Assembly (NCBI GenBank): GCA_003551405.1
Contig: PUMO01000194.1
Coordinates: forward strand, 1 to 15,026
Length of the DNA stretch: 15,026 bases
Origin: Mollicutes bacterium
Lineage (GTDB): Bacteria; Bacillota_I; Bacilli_A; Izemoplasmatales; Izemoplasmataceae
Direction of reading: 5' to 3'
The number at the start of each line of letters is the position of its first letter. The stretch's first letter is position 1. Shown piece after piece: positions 1 through 7,227 of the stretch. Below the pieces are notes generated by a model. That model saw only the letters and a program-made list of their open reading frames with translations, was not told the origin of the DNA and did no database searches. The translations under genes were made by a program, and so were the position numbers.

Positions 1-1
1 G

Positions 2-859
2 AATGCGCTCAAGCTCAATGTCTTTGAACAAGTCAATTTGCCGGTCCTCAAGACCTTTGATGACTTTTTGGAAAAAGGCTATGCGCGCAAACAATACGGC
101 CGCTTCACCATGGGGCCGCTTAAATTGCTTGCGGATGGGTCACTCGGTGCGCGCAGCGCCTATATGAAATCACCATATCATGACGCGGATACCAGGGGCA
201 TCGCACTCTTTGACCAACCGACCCTTGAGACGTTTATCCGCCGTGCCCACGCGCATGATATGGATTTTGCGATTCACGGGATTGGCGATGGAATCATTGA
301 GCGCATTTTGGATGCCAAAGAAGCGGTGGACACCCCTGAACGTCGTGATTCAATCATCCATGCACAGCTTGCGGACCATGAACAAATTAAACGGATGCAT
401 GCACTTAATGTGGGGGCCCAAACACAACCAATCTTTTTAAACAGTGACATCCCGATCATATCTGAACGCTTAGGTCCCCGCCACAATGAAACCTATTTAT
501 TTAACAGTATGATAAAATCCGGCGTGATAACAACACTCTCAACCGATGCGCCCATAGAAGATACCAATCCGTTTGAAAACATGTATGTGGCCATTACACG
601 ACAATCCATCAAACACCCTTCATACCCGCCGTTTTTAAAAGAAGAAGGGATGGATTTTTACCGGGCACTTGAGGCGTATACCAAAACGCCTGCGTATTTC
701 ACCTATGAAGAAAAACAGCTTGGCCAAATAAAAAAAGGACACCGTGCTGATTTTTTGATTGTCCAAGGATTCGATGAAGAAAACGTCGAGAGCCTGCTTA
801 ATACCACGGTGCGCCAAACCTTCATTCGCGGTGAATGCGTGCATGAGGAGGATGCGTAA
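2..859 (+). CDS. YtcJ-type amidohydrolase (amidohydrolase family 3), 5'-truncated by the window edge
   Basis: C-terminal 285 residues of a metal-dependent hydrolase of the amidohydrolase superfamily, YtcJ/NfdA-like. The frame is open from base 2, so the TTG at 38 is an internal codon rather than the start; the family is usually about 530 residues, so roughly the N-terminal half, including the HxH metal motif, lies upstream. Visible family motifs are the lysine in PLKLLADGSLGAR (Lys at 122-124, the likely metal-bridging position), AIHGIGD (His at 275), SIIHAQL (His at 359), LSTDAP (catalytic-type Asp at 545) and the closing KKGHRADFLIV. The substrate cannot be read from sequence; relatives hydrolyse N-formyl or N-acyl amides and similar compounds in the cytoplasm. 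The stop TAA overlaps the next start by one base (TAATG), so the two genes are probably translationally coupled. Confidence 0.88.
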   Translation, partial: NALKLNVFEQVNLPVLKTFDDFLEKGYARKQYGRFTMGPLKLLADGSLGARSAYMKSPYHDADTRGIALFDQPTLETFIRRAHAHDMDFAIHGIGDGIIERILDAKEAVDTPERRDSIIHAQLADHEQIKRMHALNVGAQTQPIFLNSDIPIISERLGPRHNETYLFNSMIKSGVITTLSTDAPIEDTNPFENMYVAITRQSIKHPSYPPFLKEEGMDFYRALEAYTKTPAYFTYEEKQLGQIKKGHRADFLIVQGFDEENVESLLNTTVRQTFIRGECVHEEDA

Positions 860-1452
860 TGGAAGAAGAAAATAAAGCGGGCGAGCGGTTACTCTTAAGC
901 GCGCTTTCAGTCATTATGATCACCGCTGCGATTGTTTTGTCGCTTGGCGTCTTGTTTACAGGTGCCTTTGCGGCAAGTTATCACTTAATGTTTTATCATT
1001 ATCGGTATGATGAGAATCCGCCGAGAAAATTCAAGCATTTTAAAGATTTGATTAAGGAAAAAATGCGTCTTCATGTGCCTTACACCTTTGTACTCGGCGT
1101 TAGTTTAGCCATTCTTTTGATGGGCTTTATGGCAAGTAGTGCAGTATGGCACTACGTGGTGGTCTATTTCTTCTTATTCGAAGTGACCTTGATCAGTGCG
1201 GTTGCGTTTTCTGTCATTGCGGCGATTGAGCTCCCAAACCTTGGTGAAGTCATTAAACACAGTGTCATCATTGCCCATGTCCAAAGTGCCGCTGCGCTTT
1301 TAAATGTGTTGCTTATTTTCTTGATTGGGCTCGTGTATCAATATGTGAGCCTTGGCGTATATATCGGACTCTTTCCAGTGATGGTGATCGCCTATATTTT
1401 TCTTACCGCCCCTGTGCTTTATAAAGCACTAAGTCCTTATATGGAACACTAA
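859..1452 (+). CDS. DUF624 (YesL-like) family membrane protein
   Basis: A 197-residue integral membrane protein with about five hydrophobic segments (roughly residues 10-42, 74-95, 96-122, 136-163 and 165-188). The N-terminal part, a hydrophobic segment ending in VLFTGAFAASYHLMFYHYR and then a charged stretch with KHFKDLIKEKMR, resembles DUF624/YesL proteins, which often sit beside carbohydrate-uptake genes; their biochemical role is not established. ATG at 859 overlaps the amidohydrolase stop by one base and is preceded by GAGGAGG at 845-851 with 7-nt spacing, so the start is firm. It is the last gene of its transcription unit and its stop lies inside the terminator at 1451-1479. The DUF624 call rests on pattern resemblance; the membrane topology is clear from the sequence. 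Confidence 0.65.
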   Translation: MEEENKAGERLLLSALSVIMITAAIVLSLGVLFTGAFAASYHLMFYHYRYDENPPRKFKHFKDLIKEKMRLHVPYTFVLGVSLAILLMGFMASSAVWHYVVVYFFLFEVTLISAVAFSVIAAIELPNLGEVIKHSVIIAHVQSAAALLNVLLIFLIGLVYQYVSLGVYIGLFPVMVIAYIFLTAPVLYKALSPYMEH

Positions 1453-1479
1453 AAAAACGCGCAATCCGCGCGTTTTTTT
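1451..1479. terminator. Bidirectional rho-independent terminator
   Basis: Perfect 12-bp inverted repeat (1451-1462 with 1468-1479) around a 5-nt loop, with seven A's on the left flank and seven T's on the right, so a GC-rich CGCGC core is followed by a U tract on either strand. It fills the whole gap between the convergent DUF624 and HD-GYP genes and overlaps the stop codons of both. Confidence 0.93.
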
Positions 1480-3487
1480 ATGCTTTAACGAGTGCATCAA
1501 GCTCTTTATCAAGAATGGGTAAGAACGTGTCGACAACGCGGGGAGAAAACTGTTTTCCGCGGTATTTGATTAGCTCTTCGCGAATGGTGGTTTTACTTAA
1601 GGCTTTGCGGTACGTACGATCAGTCGCCATGGTCGCTACCGCATCCGCAACACTAATGATTTGACCGCCCAGTGAAATGGCATCTTCCTTGATGCCCCTG
1701 GGATACCCCGAACCGTCCCACTGCTCATGGTGGTCACGGACCATTTGGGCCACGTCTTTAAGCAAATCACTTTTGTTGAGAATTTGCACGGAATAGTTTA
1801 CATGTTTTTTAATGGTGTCATATTCTGATTCTGTGAGTTTGCCATCTTTGTTCAAAATGGCGTCATCAACGCCCAGTTTTCCAACATCATGCAAGAGTCC
1901 CGCCCAAAAAACGGTTTGAATAAAAGCTTTGTCATCGCTCAAATCCAGGGCGATGCGCTGTGAAATGCGGGCGACATCTTCACTGTGGCCTTTCGTGTAA
2001 TGATCATACAAATCAAGGGTACGTACAAAACTGCGTATAATGTCTTGTCGGTATTGATCGTTTTGTTCGCTGATGAATTGTTTGGTGAACAGTGAATTCA
2101 TCAGATTGACAAACTGATGTTTGCGTTCAATGTTGATCGACGGATTGTTTGAAAAATCCAGCCCCACCACAAGTTTTTCATCCGGACGCATGCGAAAGAC
2201 CATTTTTATGCGCTTTTTTGCTTTAAGTGCTTGGCCACCAGGAAAAGTGGCACTGGGGTAGCGTGTTTTAAAGTCTTCTTCTAAGGAATCATGAATGATC
2301 AGGGATTGATTTTTCACTAGATTGGAATCATGTAACGCGTATAATAGCGGCACATTATTTGCATAATAATGCGTAGAGACAATGGGTGTTATGACTCCGT
2401 AGTAATCGCGGTAGGCAAAATAGTGTGCGGCGTTTGGAAAAATCAATTTGATGAGGTCAAACGTTTCCTTTTCATAAAAACTCTTATCTTTGTTTTCGTG
2501 AAGAATAACATTGGTTAAGCTAAGGAAACGTTTGATATATTCCAACGTGAGCTCCAGATGGTCACTGCTAGATTGAAGGTGTTTGTGCTGTTCGATTTGA
2601 CGTTCGATGTAGCGTTTGAAAATCAACGTAACGACTGTTGAAGTAATCATAAATAAATAAAATGTGATGACTTCGCTTAATAATACGAGGGTGGACCACT
2701 GTGGATTATAATAGAGGGTAGCATAAAGTGTAAATAAAATGATAATGATACCAAGAATGCTAAATGAAGAAAAAAACAGGGCCCCTATCATGAAAAAAGC
2801 AATGGTAAAATAAAGGTGGCGAATAAACATGAATTCATGAAGTCCGCCTATGAGTGCTGTGACAAAAACGAAAACAGCAACAAGAAAAATGCTTTCATAG
2901 AAACGTTCACGCGCTATGTTTTTAAACCATATGGGGTCGCGTGAAAAATTAAATAAAAAGATGACAGGTACCAATACTAAGGTGGCCGTTAAGTGTCCCA
3001 TGAATGTTGCGGCGAAACAAAGCAGCCCCGCTTGCGGACTAAATGGGTTTAGATAACAGTAAAAACTATGTAAAACACTTATTATGAGTGCCATGAACAG
3101 TGTGAGTAAGACGAGCACACCCAACGCTTTGTAATGGCGCTTGGAGATGTAGTGTTGAAGTTTGATTCTCACAATGATTTGTTGCGCGGTTTCAAGGGTG
3201 ATAAACATGATTGCGGTCATAAACACGCTATATAATAACCACTGTGGACTTGAAAATTGATATAACAAAAGCGCAATCAATGTATTGGATAAAAGGGCAC
3301 TGACTAACAGTATGGGATAAATACGGCGCCCATGCAAAAGAAGCGCCACAAATGCAATCGCAAAGGCACTGCCCAGTGCTTGATGGTCGGTATCGTCGAT
3401 GCGCATGAAATAATCAAGCAAACCGGCGCCCATAATGCTTAAGAAAAACAAAAGCATGACTGTGTATGTCAATGGTTTTTTTTGCAT
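1478..3487 (-). CDS. Membrane sensor with intact HD-GYP domain (predicted cyclic-di-GMP phosphodiesterase)
   Basis: 669-residue protein. Residues about 1-300 form 8-10 hydrophobic helices resembling a divergent MASE1 sensor (note GHLTATLVLVPVIFLF). A GAF-like cytoplasmic segment follows at about 310-475, then an HD-GYP domain at about 480-660. Catalytic motifs are complete: YTKGHSEDVA, HDVGK (His533), DHHEQWDGSGYP (about 585-595), VADA (Asp615), the DRTYRKAL arginine/lysine cluster and RGKQFSPRVV. HD-GYP enzymes hydrolyse c-di-GMP (some other cyclic dinucleotides), so a signal-controlled phosphodiesterase is inferred. ATG at 3487 is preferred over ATG at 3505: it has AGTGAGGGA at good spacing, and the promoter at 3523-3550 would give the upstream ATG only about 11 nt of leader. 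Convergent with DUF624, divergent from phzF. No GGDEF domain is present in the protein. Confidence 0.9.
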   Translation of the reverse strand: MQKKPLTYTVMLLFFLSIMGAGLLDYFMRIDDTDHQALGSAFAIAFVALLLHGRRIYPILLVSALLSNTLIALLLYQFSSPQWLLYSVFMTAIMFITLETAQQIIVRIKLQHYISKRHYKALGVLVLLTLFMALIISVLHSFYCYLNPFSPQAGLLCFAATFMGHLTATLVLVPVIFLFNFSRDPIWFKNIARERFYESIFLVAVFVFVTALIGGLHEFMFIRHLYFTIAFFMIGALFFSSFSILGIIIILFTLYATLYYNPQWSTLVLLSEVITFYLFMITSTVVTLIFKRYIERQIEQHKHLQSSSDHLELTLEYIKRFLSLTNVILHENKDKSFYEKETFDLIKLIFPNAAHYFAYRDYYGVITPIVSTHYYANNVPLLYALHDSNLVKNQSLIIHDSLEEDFKTRYPSATFPGGQALKAKKRIKMVFRMRPDEKLVVGLDFSNNPSINIERKHQFVNLMNSLFTKQFISEQNDQYRQDIIRSFVRTLDLYDHYTKGHSEDVARISQRIALDLSDDKAFIQTVFWAGLLHDVGKLGVDDAILNKDGKLTESEYDTIKKHVNYSVQILNKSDLLKDVAQMVRDHHEQWDGSGYPRGIKEDAISLGGQIISVADAVATMATDRTYRKALSKTTIREELIKYRGKQFSPRVVDTFLPILDKELDALVKA

Positions 3488-3522
3488 AGCGTCCCTCACT
3501 TTCATGATTACACTTCAGTTAG

Positions 3523-3550
3523 ATTATATCATACTTGCCATAACTTTAAA
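3523..3550 (-). promoter_or_regulatory. Promoter of the HD-GYP gene
   Basis: On the minus strand, extended -10 TGATATAAT at 3531-3523 (perfect TATAAT with TGn) and a weak -35 TTTAAA at 3550-3545 with 16-bp spacing. Predicted start near 3516, about 29 nt ahead of ATG 3487. Confidence 0.7.
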
Positions 3551-3558
3551 GTAGCGCA

Positions 3559-3574
3559 TTCAAAGCGCTTGCAA
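3559..3574. promoter_or_regulatory. CcpA cre-like palindrome between divergent promoters
   Basis: TTCAAAGCGCTTGCAA, read in reverse TTGCAAGCGCTTTGAA, fits the catabolite-repression consensus WTGNAANCGNWNNCAW except at the one conserved C, and has the AAGCGCTT core typical of strong cre sites. It lies between the minus-strand HD-GYP promoter and the phzF start and overlaps the candidate phzF -35. The presence of CcpA in this organism is not shown. Confidence 0.35.
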
Positions 3575-3597
3575 GGCCCATTAAGACGTGCGATACT
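3569..3597 (+). promoter_or_regulatory. Candidate promoter of the phzF-like gene
   Basis: TTGCAA at 3569-3574, 17-bp spacing, extended -10 TGCGATACT at 3589-3597. Both boxes match consensus at four of six positions. The predicted start (about 3604) falls right at the ribosome binding site, giving an unusually short leader, so the site is tentative. Confidence 0.4.
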
Positions 3598-3615
3598 GTG
3601 TTTAGGAGTGATGCT

Positions 3616-4407
3616 ATGGTTAACGTTCACCGTTTAGCCGCCTTTACCCGTGATGGGGATGGTGGCAATGAAGCTGGTTATTGTGAAAATATTGAATTAA
3701 ATGATGATGAAAAACAGCGCATTGCGCGCGAAATCAATTATAGTGAAACGGCATTTGTGGGCCCTGATTTAACCATGCGCTATTTTACTCCCAAAGAAGA
3801 GGTTGATCTTTGTGGACATGCGACGATTGCGGCACTGTTTAAGGCTTATGCACATGGCATGATTGACTCAGGCGTCCACACGGTCAAAACAAGAGCAGGC
3901 CACGTGTCTGCGCGCATCACGCGTGACACTGCTTATTTAAGGGTACCCATTCAATCTATAACACCAGTTGAAGGGACGTTTAAAGACGCCATCGGTTTTG
4001 AACCCCTTGATGTGTACCTTGTTAGTGCAGGCGTAAGGGAAATATATTTGCGTGTTGGTGATTTAGCACACGTAACCCCTGATTTAGATGGTATTGAATC
4101 ATTAAGCAATACGTGGAGTGTTGCGGGGATTTATGTGTATATGATTCAACCACCATTTGCAGTCCATGCACGCAATTTCTTACCAGCCATTGGTATTGAT
4201 GAAGAGAGTGCCACTGGGACAGCGGCTGCAGGCGTGAGTGCCATGCTCCGCCACAGAGGCTTAGCGCCAAAGGCGCCCTTTTCTATTTTTCAGGGTGACG
4301 CACTTTTTAAACCCTCACGCATACACATTAGCGCACATGATGATGCATGGAGCGTTGAAGTCGGTGGGTCGGTGCGTGTGATTGACACACAAACGGTTAC
4401 GTTATAA
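3616..4407 (+). CDS. PhzF-family protein (phenazine-biosynthesis-like isomerase/epimerase fold)
   Basis: 263-residue cytoplasmic protein of the PhzF/DapF-like fold. Diagnostic motifs in order are the N-terminal VHRLAAFT with a downstream GGNEAG, NYSETAFV (Glu44 is the family's catalytic acid position), MRYFTPKEEVDLCGHAT (about residues 54-70) and, in the second half, ARNFLPAIGIDEESATGTAAAG, matching the usual R-F-P-GI-ED-ATG-A block. In PhzF itself the Glu performs the isomerisation in phenazine synthesis, but most homologues sit outside phenazine clusters and their substrates are unknown; no phenazine genes occur here, so no such role should be assigned. ATG 3616 is chosen because AGGAG at 3604-3608 lies 7 nt before it; the GTG at 3598 in the same frame has no ribosome site and would lie upstream of the predicted transcript start. 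It is close to the family length (about 260-300). Confidence 0.88.
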   Translation: MVNVHRLAAFTRDGDGGNEAGYCENIELNDDEKQRIAREINYSETAFVGPDLTMRYFTPKEEVDLCGHATIAALFKAYAHGMIDSGVHTVKTRAGHVSARITRDTAYLRVPIQSITPVEGTFKDAIGFEPLDVYLVSAGVREIYLRVGDLAHVTPDLDGIESLSNTWSVAGIYVYMIQPPFAVHARNFLPAIGIDEESATGTAAAGVSAMLRHRGLAPKAPFSIFQGDALFKPSRIHISAHDDAWSVEVGGSVRVIDTQTVTL

Positions 4408-4420
4408 AACTGTTTGTTCA

Positions 4421-4450
4421 CTAAATTTAAGGGAAACCACTTAAATTTAG
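4421..4450. promoter_or_regulatory. Operator-like repeat pair / hairpin upstream of the coiled-coil operon
   Basis: Perfect 11-bp inverted repeat CTAAATTTAAG (4421-4431) and CTTAAATTTAG (4440-4450) with an 8-nt spacer. Each arm contains the 8-bp palindrome TAAATTTA, with centres 20 bp apart, close to two DNA turns. It covers the -35 region of the promoter at 4460-4468. As RNA it could also fold at the 3' end of the phzF transcript, but no U tract follows, so an ordinary terminator is unlikely. Confidence 0.5.
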
Positions 4451-4468
4451 CTTGAAAAATGATAAAAT
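4441..4468 (+). promoter_or_regulatory. Promoter of the seven-gene operon
   Basis: Extended -10 TGATAAAAT at 4460-4468 (five of six in TAAAAT, plus TGn). The best -35 is poor (TTAAAT at 4441-4446, 16-bp spacing) and lies inside the right repeat arm. Predicted start near 4475, about 16 nt ahead of ATG 4491. Confidence 0.55.
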
Positions 4469-4490
4469 AGGGCAAAAGGGGGATTATTGC

Positions 4491-7211
4491 ATGGAAAATC
4501 AAAACGAACAGGTACTCGCGCTTTTAAAGAAACGATATCGTGGGGTCGTTGAAGCCGAGGTCAAAAGCAAAGCTATGGTTAAAGGGAAAACGCAACTTTA
4601 TCAAACAAATCTTGAAGCGATTGACGCCTCAGTCAATCGTTCACTTAAGCATGTGGGGGAAAACCGGTCAAATATCAACACGCATTTTGAATCATTGCAG
4701 GAAAACGTCAAAGCCATCCTCCGTGATAAATTAAAAGCGGTGGATCAAAGACGCAATCAAGAAGAAGACCGGTATAAAGCGGAGACAACCCGTGCAAATG
4801 ACACCCTGGAAAATAAGCGGGAACTCGATACGTTGAAACGTGAAAAAACACGTAATGATTATGATTTCAAAGTAAAAAAAGCCAATGAAGACAAACAAAA
4901 AACGGCAAAAGAAGCTGATAAAGCCATAGAAGATGCCATTACTGCGCACAATGATTATATGGCTGAACTGATTGACGATATCAATGCGCGTCATGAAGAA
5001 AACGACAAAGTGGAAACGGACGCGACCAATACGTTTGATGAAACCCACCAACAAATTGAAGCCACCCGTCAACGTAGGCTGAATCAGCTGGCGGATGATA
5101 AATCTGCCTATATAGAAAGCGTGCGGGCATCCATTAAAGCACTTGAAAAATCTTACGATGAAGAAAAACAACCCATCTTGGAAGAAATCAAGACAATGGA
5201 AACGGAATTTCAGCGTGAAATTGATGACATTGCGGCTGAATATGATCGTCAAATCGCCAAGCAGGAAAACTATAAAAAGGAATCGGAAAAAATCAACGAT
5301 TCGGACAATGTAGGGTTCCATGAAAAGAAAATTAAAGAACTGAAAAAACAAAAACAACAATCTGTAGAACAAAAGAAAAATGAACGGGAAGGCACCATCA
5401 ATCCAGAAAAAGATAAATTGAATGAACTGACCAAAAGTTACGAGGAAAAACTGTATCAAACGAAAGAAACCGGTGCACAAAAAATCAATGATTTGCTCAA
5501 ACAGTATGATTTGATTCAGGATGAACAAAATATTGCGATCGACGAAGCCAACACCGAACTCAACAAAGCGTTGGCGCTTCATCAGAAGAATCGTCAAAAC
5601 ATTGAAATTGACCGTCACCTTCAAACGGTCAATATTGATCATACCCTAGAAGAAGCCCGTGCCCAAAATGAACATAAAAGTGCCATGGCTGCGCCAGCGC
5701 AAGAGAGGACCGAAAATGATGCGGCTTATGAACAAAACGTTGCGTATGTTGAGCTAACGCAGGCTAAGGAATTTGCTGAGTCTGATCATAAAAAAGCCAT
5801 GGACACCATTAAGGCTGACTATGATTATGCACAGGATTCATTGAGTCTGACCGCAAAACGTCTGAGCGTACTCAATCGTTTTGACATCTCGCATATCGAC
5901 ATTGAACGCAGACGCCGTTCAAACAAGCTGGATTTCGATCATGAAAACATGCTTGTCTCCCATTATTATGCCCAAAGCGAAAACTATTCAGCCTATAAGA
6001 GCGAACCCTTTTATGACCGCAAACAATTTGTGGAACAAGAGATCAATGCCCGCTTAAAACAAAAGACTGACATGTATAACGCCTTGCTTGAAAATGCGGA
6101 AAAAGACCACGCCAAAATGGTTGAAAAAATAGAAGAAACCTTTGAAAATGAAAAGGCTATTTACGAACGCCCTTATGAATCGATGCGCGAAAAACATCAG
6201 CGCACAATTGACGAACTGGTCGCACGCCAAACGGAAGCACGTAATAAAATTCTTGAAAAAATCGGTTCTCTCAATATGAGCAAGCACAAAAAAGAAATTG
6301 CGCGGTTGCGTAAAGATTTGAACATTATGAAACATGAACACGAAGAGACCTTGCAAAAGACAAAATCTGACCTCAAGAACAAACGTCAGATTCACCTTGA
6401 TATGATTGAAAAGCTTAAAAAAGCAAAAGATCAATCCATTGAGGAATCCCAGACCCTGCTTTACCACTATACCGATCAAATCAACGCTGCCATCGAGACT
6501 GCGAAGACCCATGCCCAAAACGAACTCGATGCCTTTTTGGATACGTATTATGAGATTAAGCATCGTTCACAGCTTTTTAAAACCTTTCAGCGTACCCGCA
6601 AACAAAAAACGATTGATGCGGCCAATCATTATCATAAAACGCGCAATCAGCGACTGAACGATGAACTGAGCGAATCCAAGGAAAGCATGAACAAGCAACT
6701 GGACGCGATTGATAATGAAGAAGCGAAAAGAAAGCAACAACATGACGCATTGATTCAGTCCATCAATCAAACCCACGAACAAACCTTAGAGACAATCGAA
6801 AAGCGCAAAGCATCGTCCCTAGAATATTACAAGAAACTCTATGAAGACGAAAAGTCGCGCCTTGATAACTACGAAGAAAAATTACGCCGCAAACACAGTG
6901 AAACCATGCGTAATTTAAAAACGGATTTCAATGCTAAAAAAGAAAAAGGCTTTGCGGACAAAGAGACCAATGAAAAGAATTATCATGACGAAATCAACCG
7001 TCTGGATGATGAGCTCGAGACGGAAAAACGCCGTAAAACCCAGAATAGAAAACGTAAATACGCTTCTATGGATGAAGCGATTGACACCTTGCTTGGCTGG
7101 ATCCATGAATCACCCATTGAGAATATGGCTTCAAGCCATATTGAAAATGTTGAGCCAGTCATTCTTGGCGACAAACGTGTCGCGGACCTAAAGCAAAAAG
7201 CGAGTAAGTGA
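4491..7211 (+). CDS. Giant cysteine-free coiled-coil protein, function unknown
   Basis: 906 residues, nearly all highly charged and Lys/Glu/Asp/Gln/Asn-rich with very few prolines, no cysteine and a single tryptophan (in LLGWIHESP near the C-terminus). It has no signal peptide, membrane segment or Walker motif, so it is predicted to be a long cytoplasmic alpha-helical rod. The rod looks interrupted around residues 455-515, a less charged stretch including NRFDISHIDIERRRRS, and ends in a short non-coil tail from about residue 857 with more hydrophobic residues (SPIENMASS, EPVILGDKRVADL). I recognise no family: it lacks the ATPase ends of SMC/Rad50, and long coils give misleading similarity. 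ATG 4491 is preferred because AAAGGGGG at 4475-4482 lies 8 nt before it; the TTG at 4452 lies upstream of the predicted transcript start. First gene of the operon, 16 bp before cardiolipin synthase. A structural or scaffolding role is inference only. Confidence 0.85.
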   Translation: MENQNEQVLALLKKRYRGVVEAEVKSKAMVKGKTQLYQTNLEAIDASVNRSLKHVGENRSNINTHFESLQENVKAILRDKLKAVDQRRNQEEDRYKAETTRANDTLENKRELDTLKREKTRNDYDFKVKKANEDKQKTAKEADKAIEDAITAHNDYMAELIDDINARHEENDKVETDATNTFDETHQQIEATRQRRLNQLADDKSAYIESVRASIKALEKSYDEEKQPILEEIKTMETEFQREIDDIAAEYDRQIAKQENYKKESEKINDSDNVGFHEKKIKELKKQKQQSVEQKKNEREGTINPEKDKLNELTKSYEEKLYQTKETGAQKINDLLKQYDLIQDEQNIAIDEANTELNKALALHQKNRQNIEIDRHLQTVNIDHTLEEARAQNEHKSAMAAPAQERTENDAAYEQNVAYVELTQAKEFAESDHKKAMDTIKADYDYAQDSLSLTAKRLSVLNRFDISHIDIERRRRSNKLDFDHENMLVSHYYAQSENYSAYKSEPFYDRKQFVEQEINARLKQKTDMYNALLENAEKDHAKMVEKIEETFENEKAIYERPYESMREKHQRTIDELVARQTEARNKILEKIGSLNMSKHKKEIARLRKDLNIMKHEHEETLQKTKSDLKNKRQIHLDMIEKLKKAKDQSIEESQTLLYHYTDQINAAIETAKTHAQNELDAFLDTYYEIKHRSQLFKTFQRTRKQKTIDAANHYHKTRNQRLNDELSESKESMNKQLDAIDNEEAKRKQQHDALIQSINQTHEQTLETIEKRKASSLEYYKKLYEDEKSRLDNYEEKLRRKHSETMRNLKTDFNAKKEKGFADKETNEKNYHDEINRLDDELETEKRRKTQNRKRKYASMDEAIDTLLGWIHESPIENMASSHIENVEPVILGDKRVADLKQKASK

Positions 7212-7227
7212 TGTAAGGACTGAGTAA

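Noticed and set aside
38..40. TTG as start of the amidohydrolase
   Set aside because: The frame is open to the window edge and the protein lacks the family's N-terminal half; this is an internal codon.
3503..3505. Upstream ATG for the first HD-GYP gene
   Set aside because: Only about 11 nt from the predicted transcript start and without a good ribosome site; ATG 3487 has one.
3616..4407. Phenazine biosynthesis
   Set aside because: A single PhzF-fold gene without any other phenazine gene; most family members have other, unknown roles.
4452..4490. TTG-started N-terminal extension of the coiled-coil protein
   Set aside because: It overlaps the extended -10 box and lies upstream of the predicted transcript start; ATG 4491 has a strong ribosome site.
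4731..5642. 303-codon open frame on the minus strand, rich in Phe and Ile
   Set aside because: Lies wholly antisense to the coiled-coil gene. It is open only because Lys/Glu/Asn-rich coding on the plus strand avoids reverse stops; it has no ribosome site or family motif.
6054..6563. 169-codon minus-strand open frame
   Set aside because: Same cause as above: antisense shadow of the coiled-coil gene, with the same Phe-rich composition.
4491..7211. SMC/Rad50-like or myosin-like identity for the coiled-coil protein
   Set aside because: No Walker A, Walker B, hinge or motor motif is visible; charged coils resemble each other by composition only.
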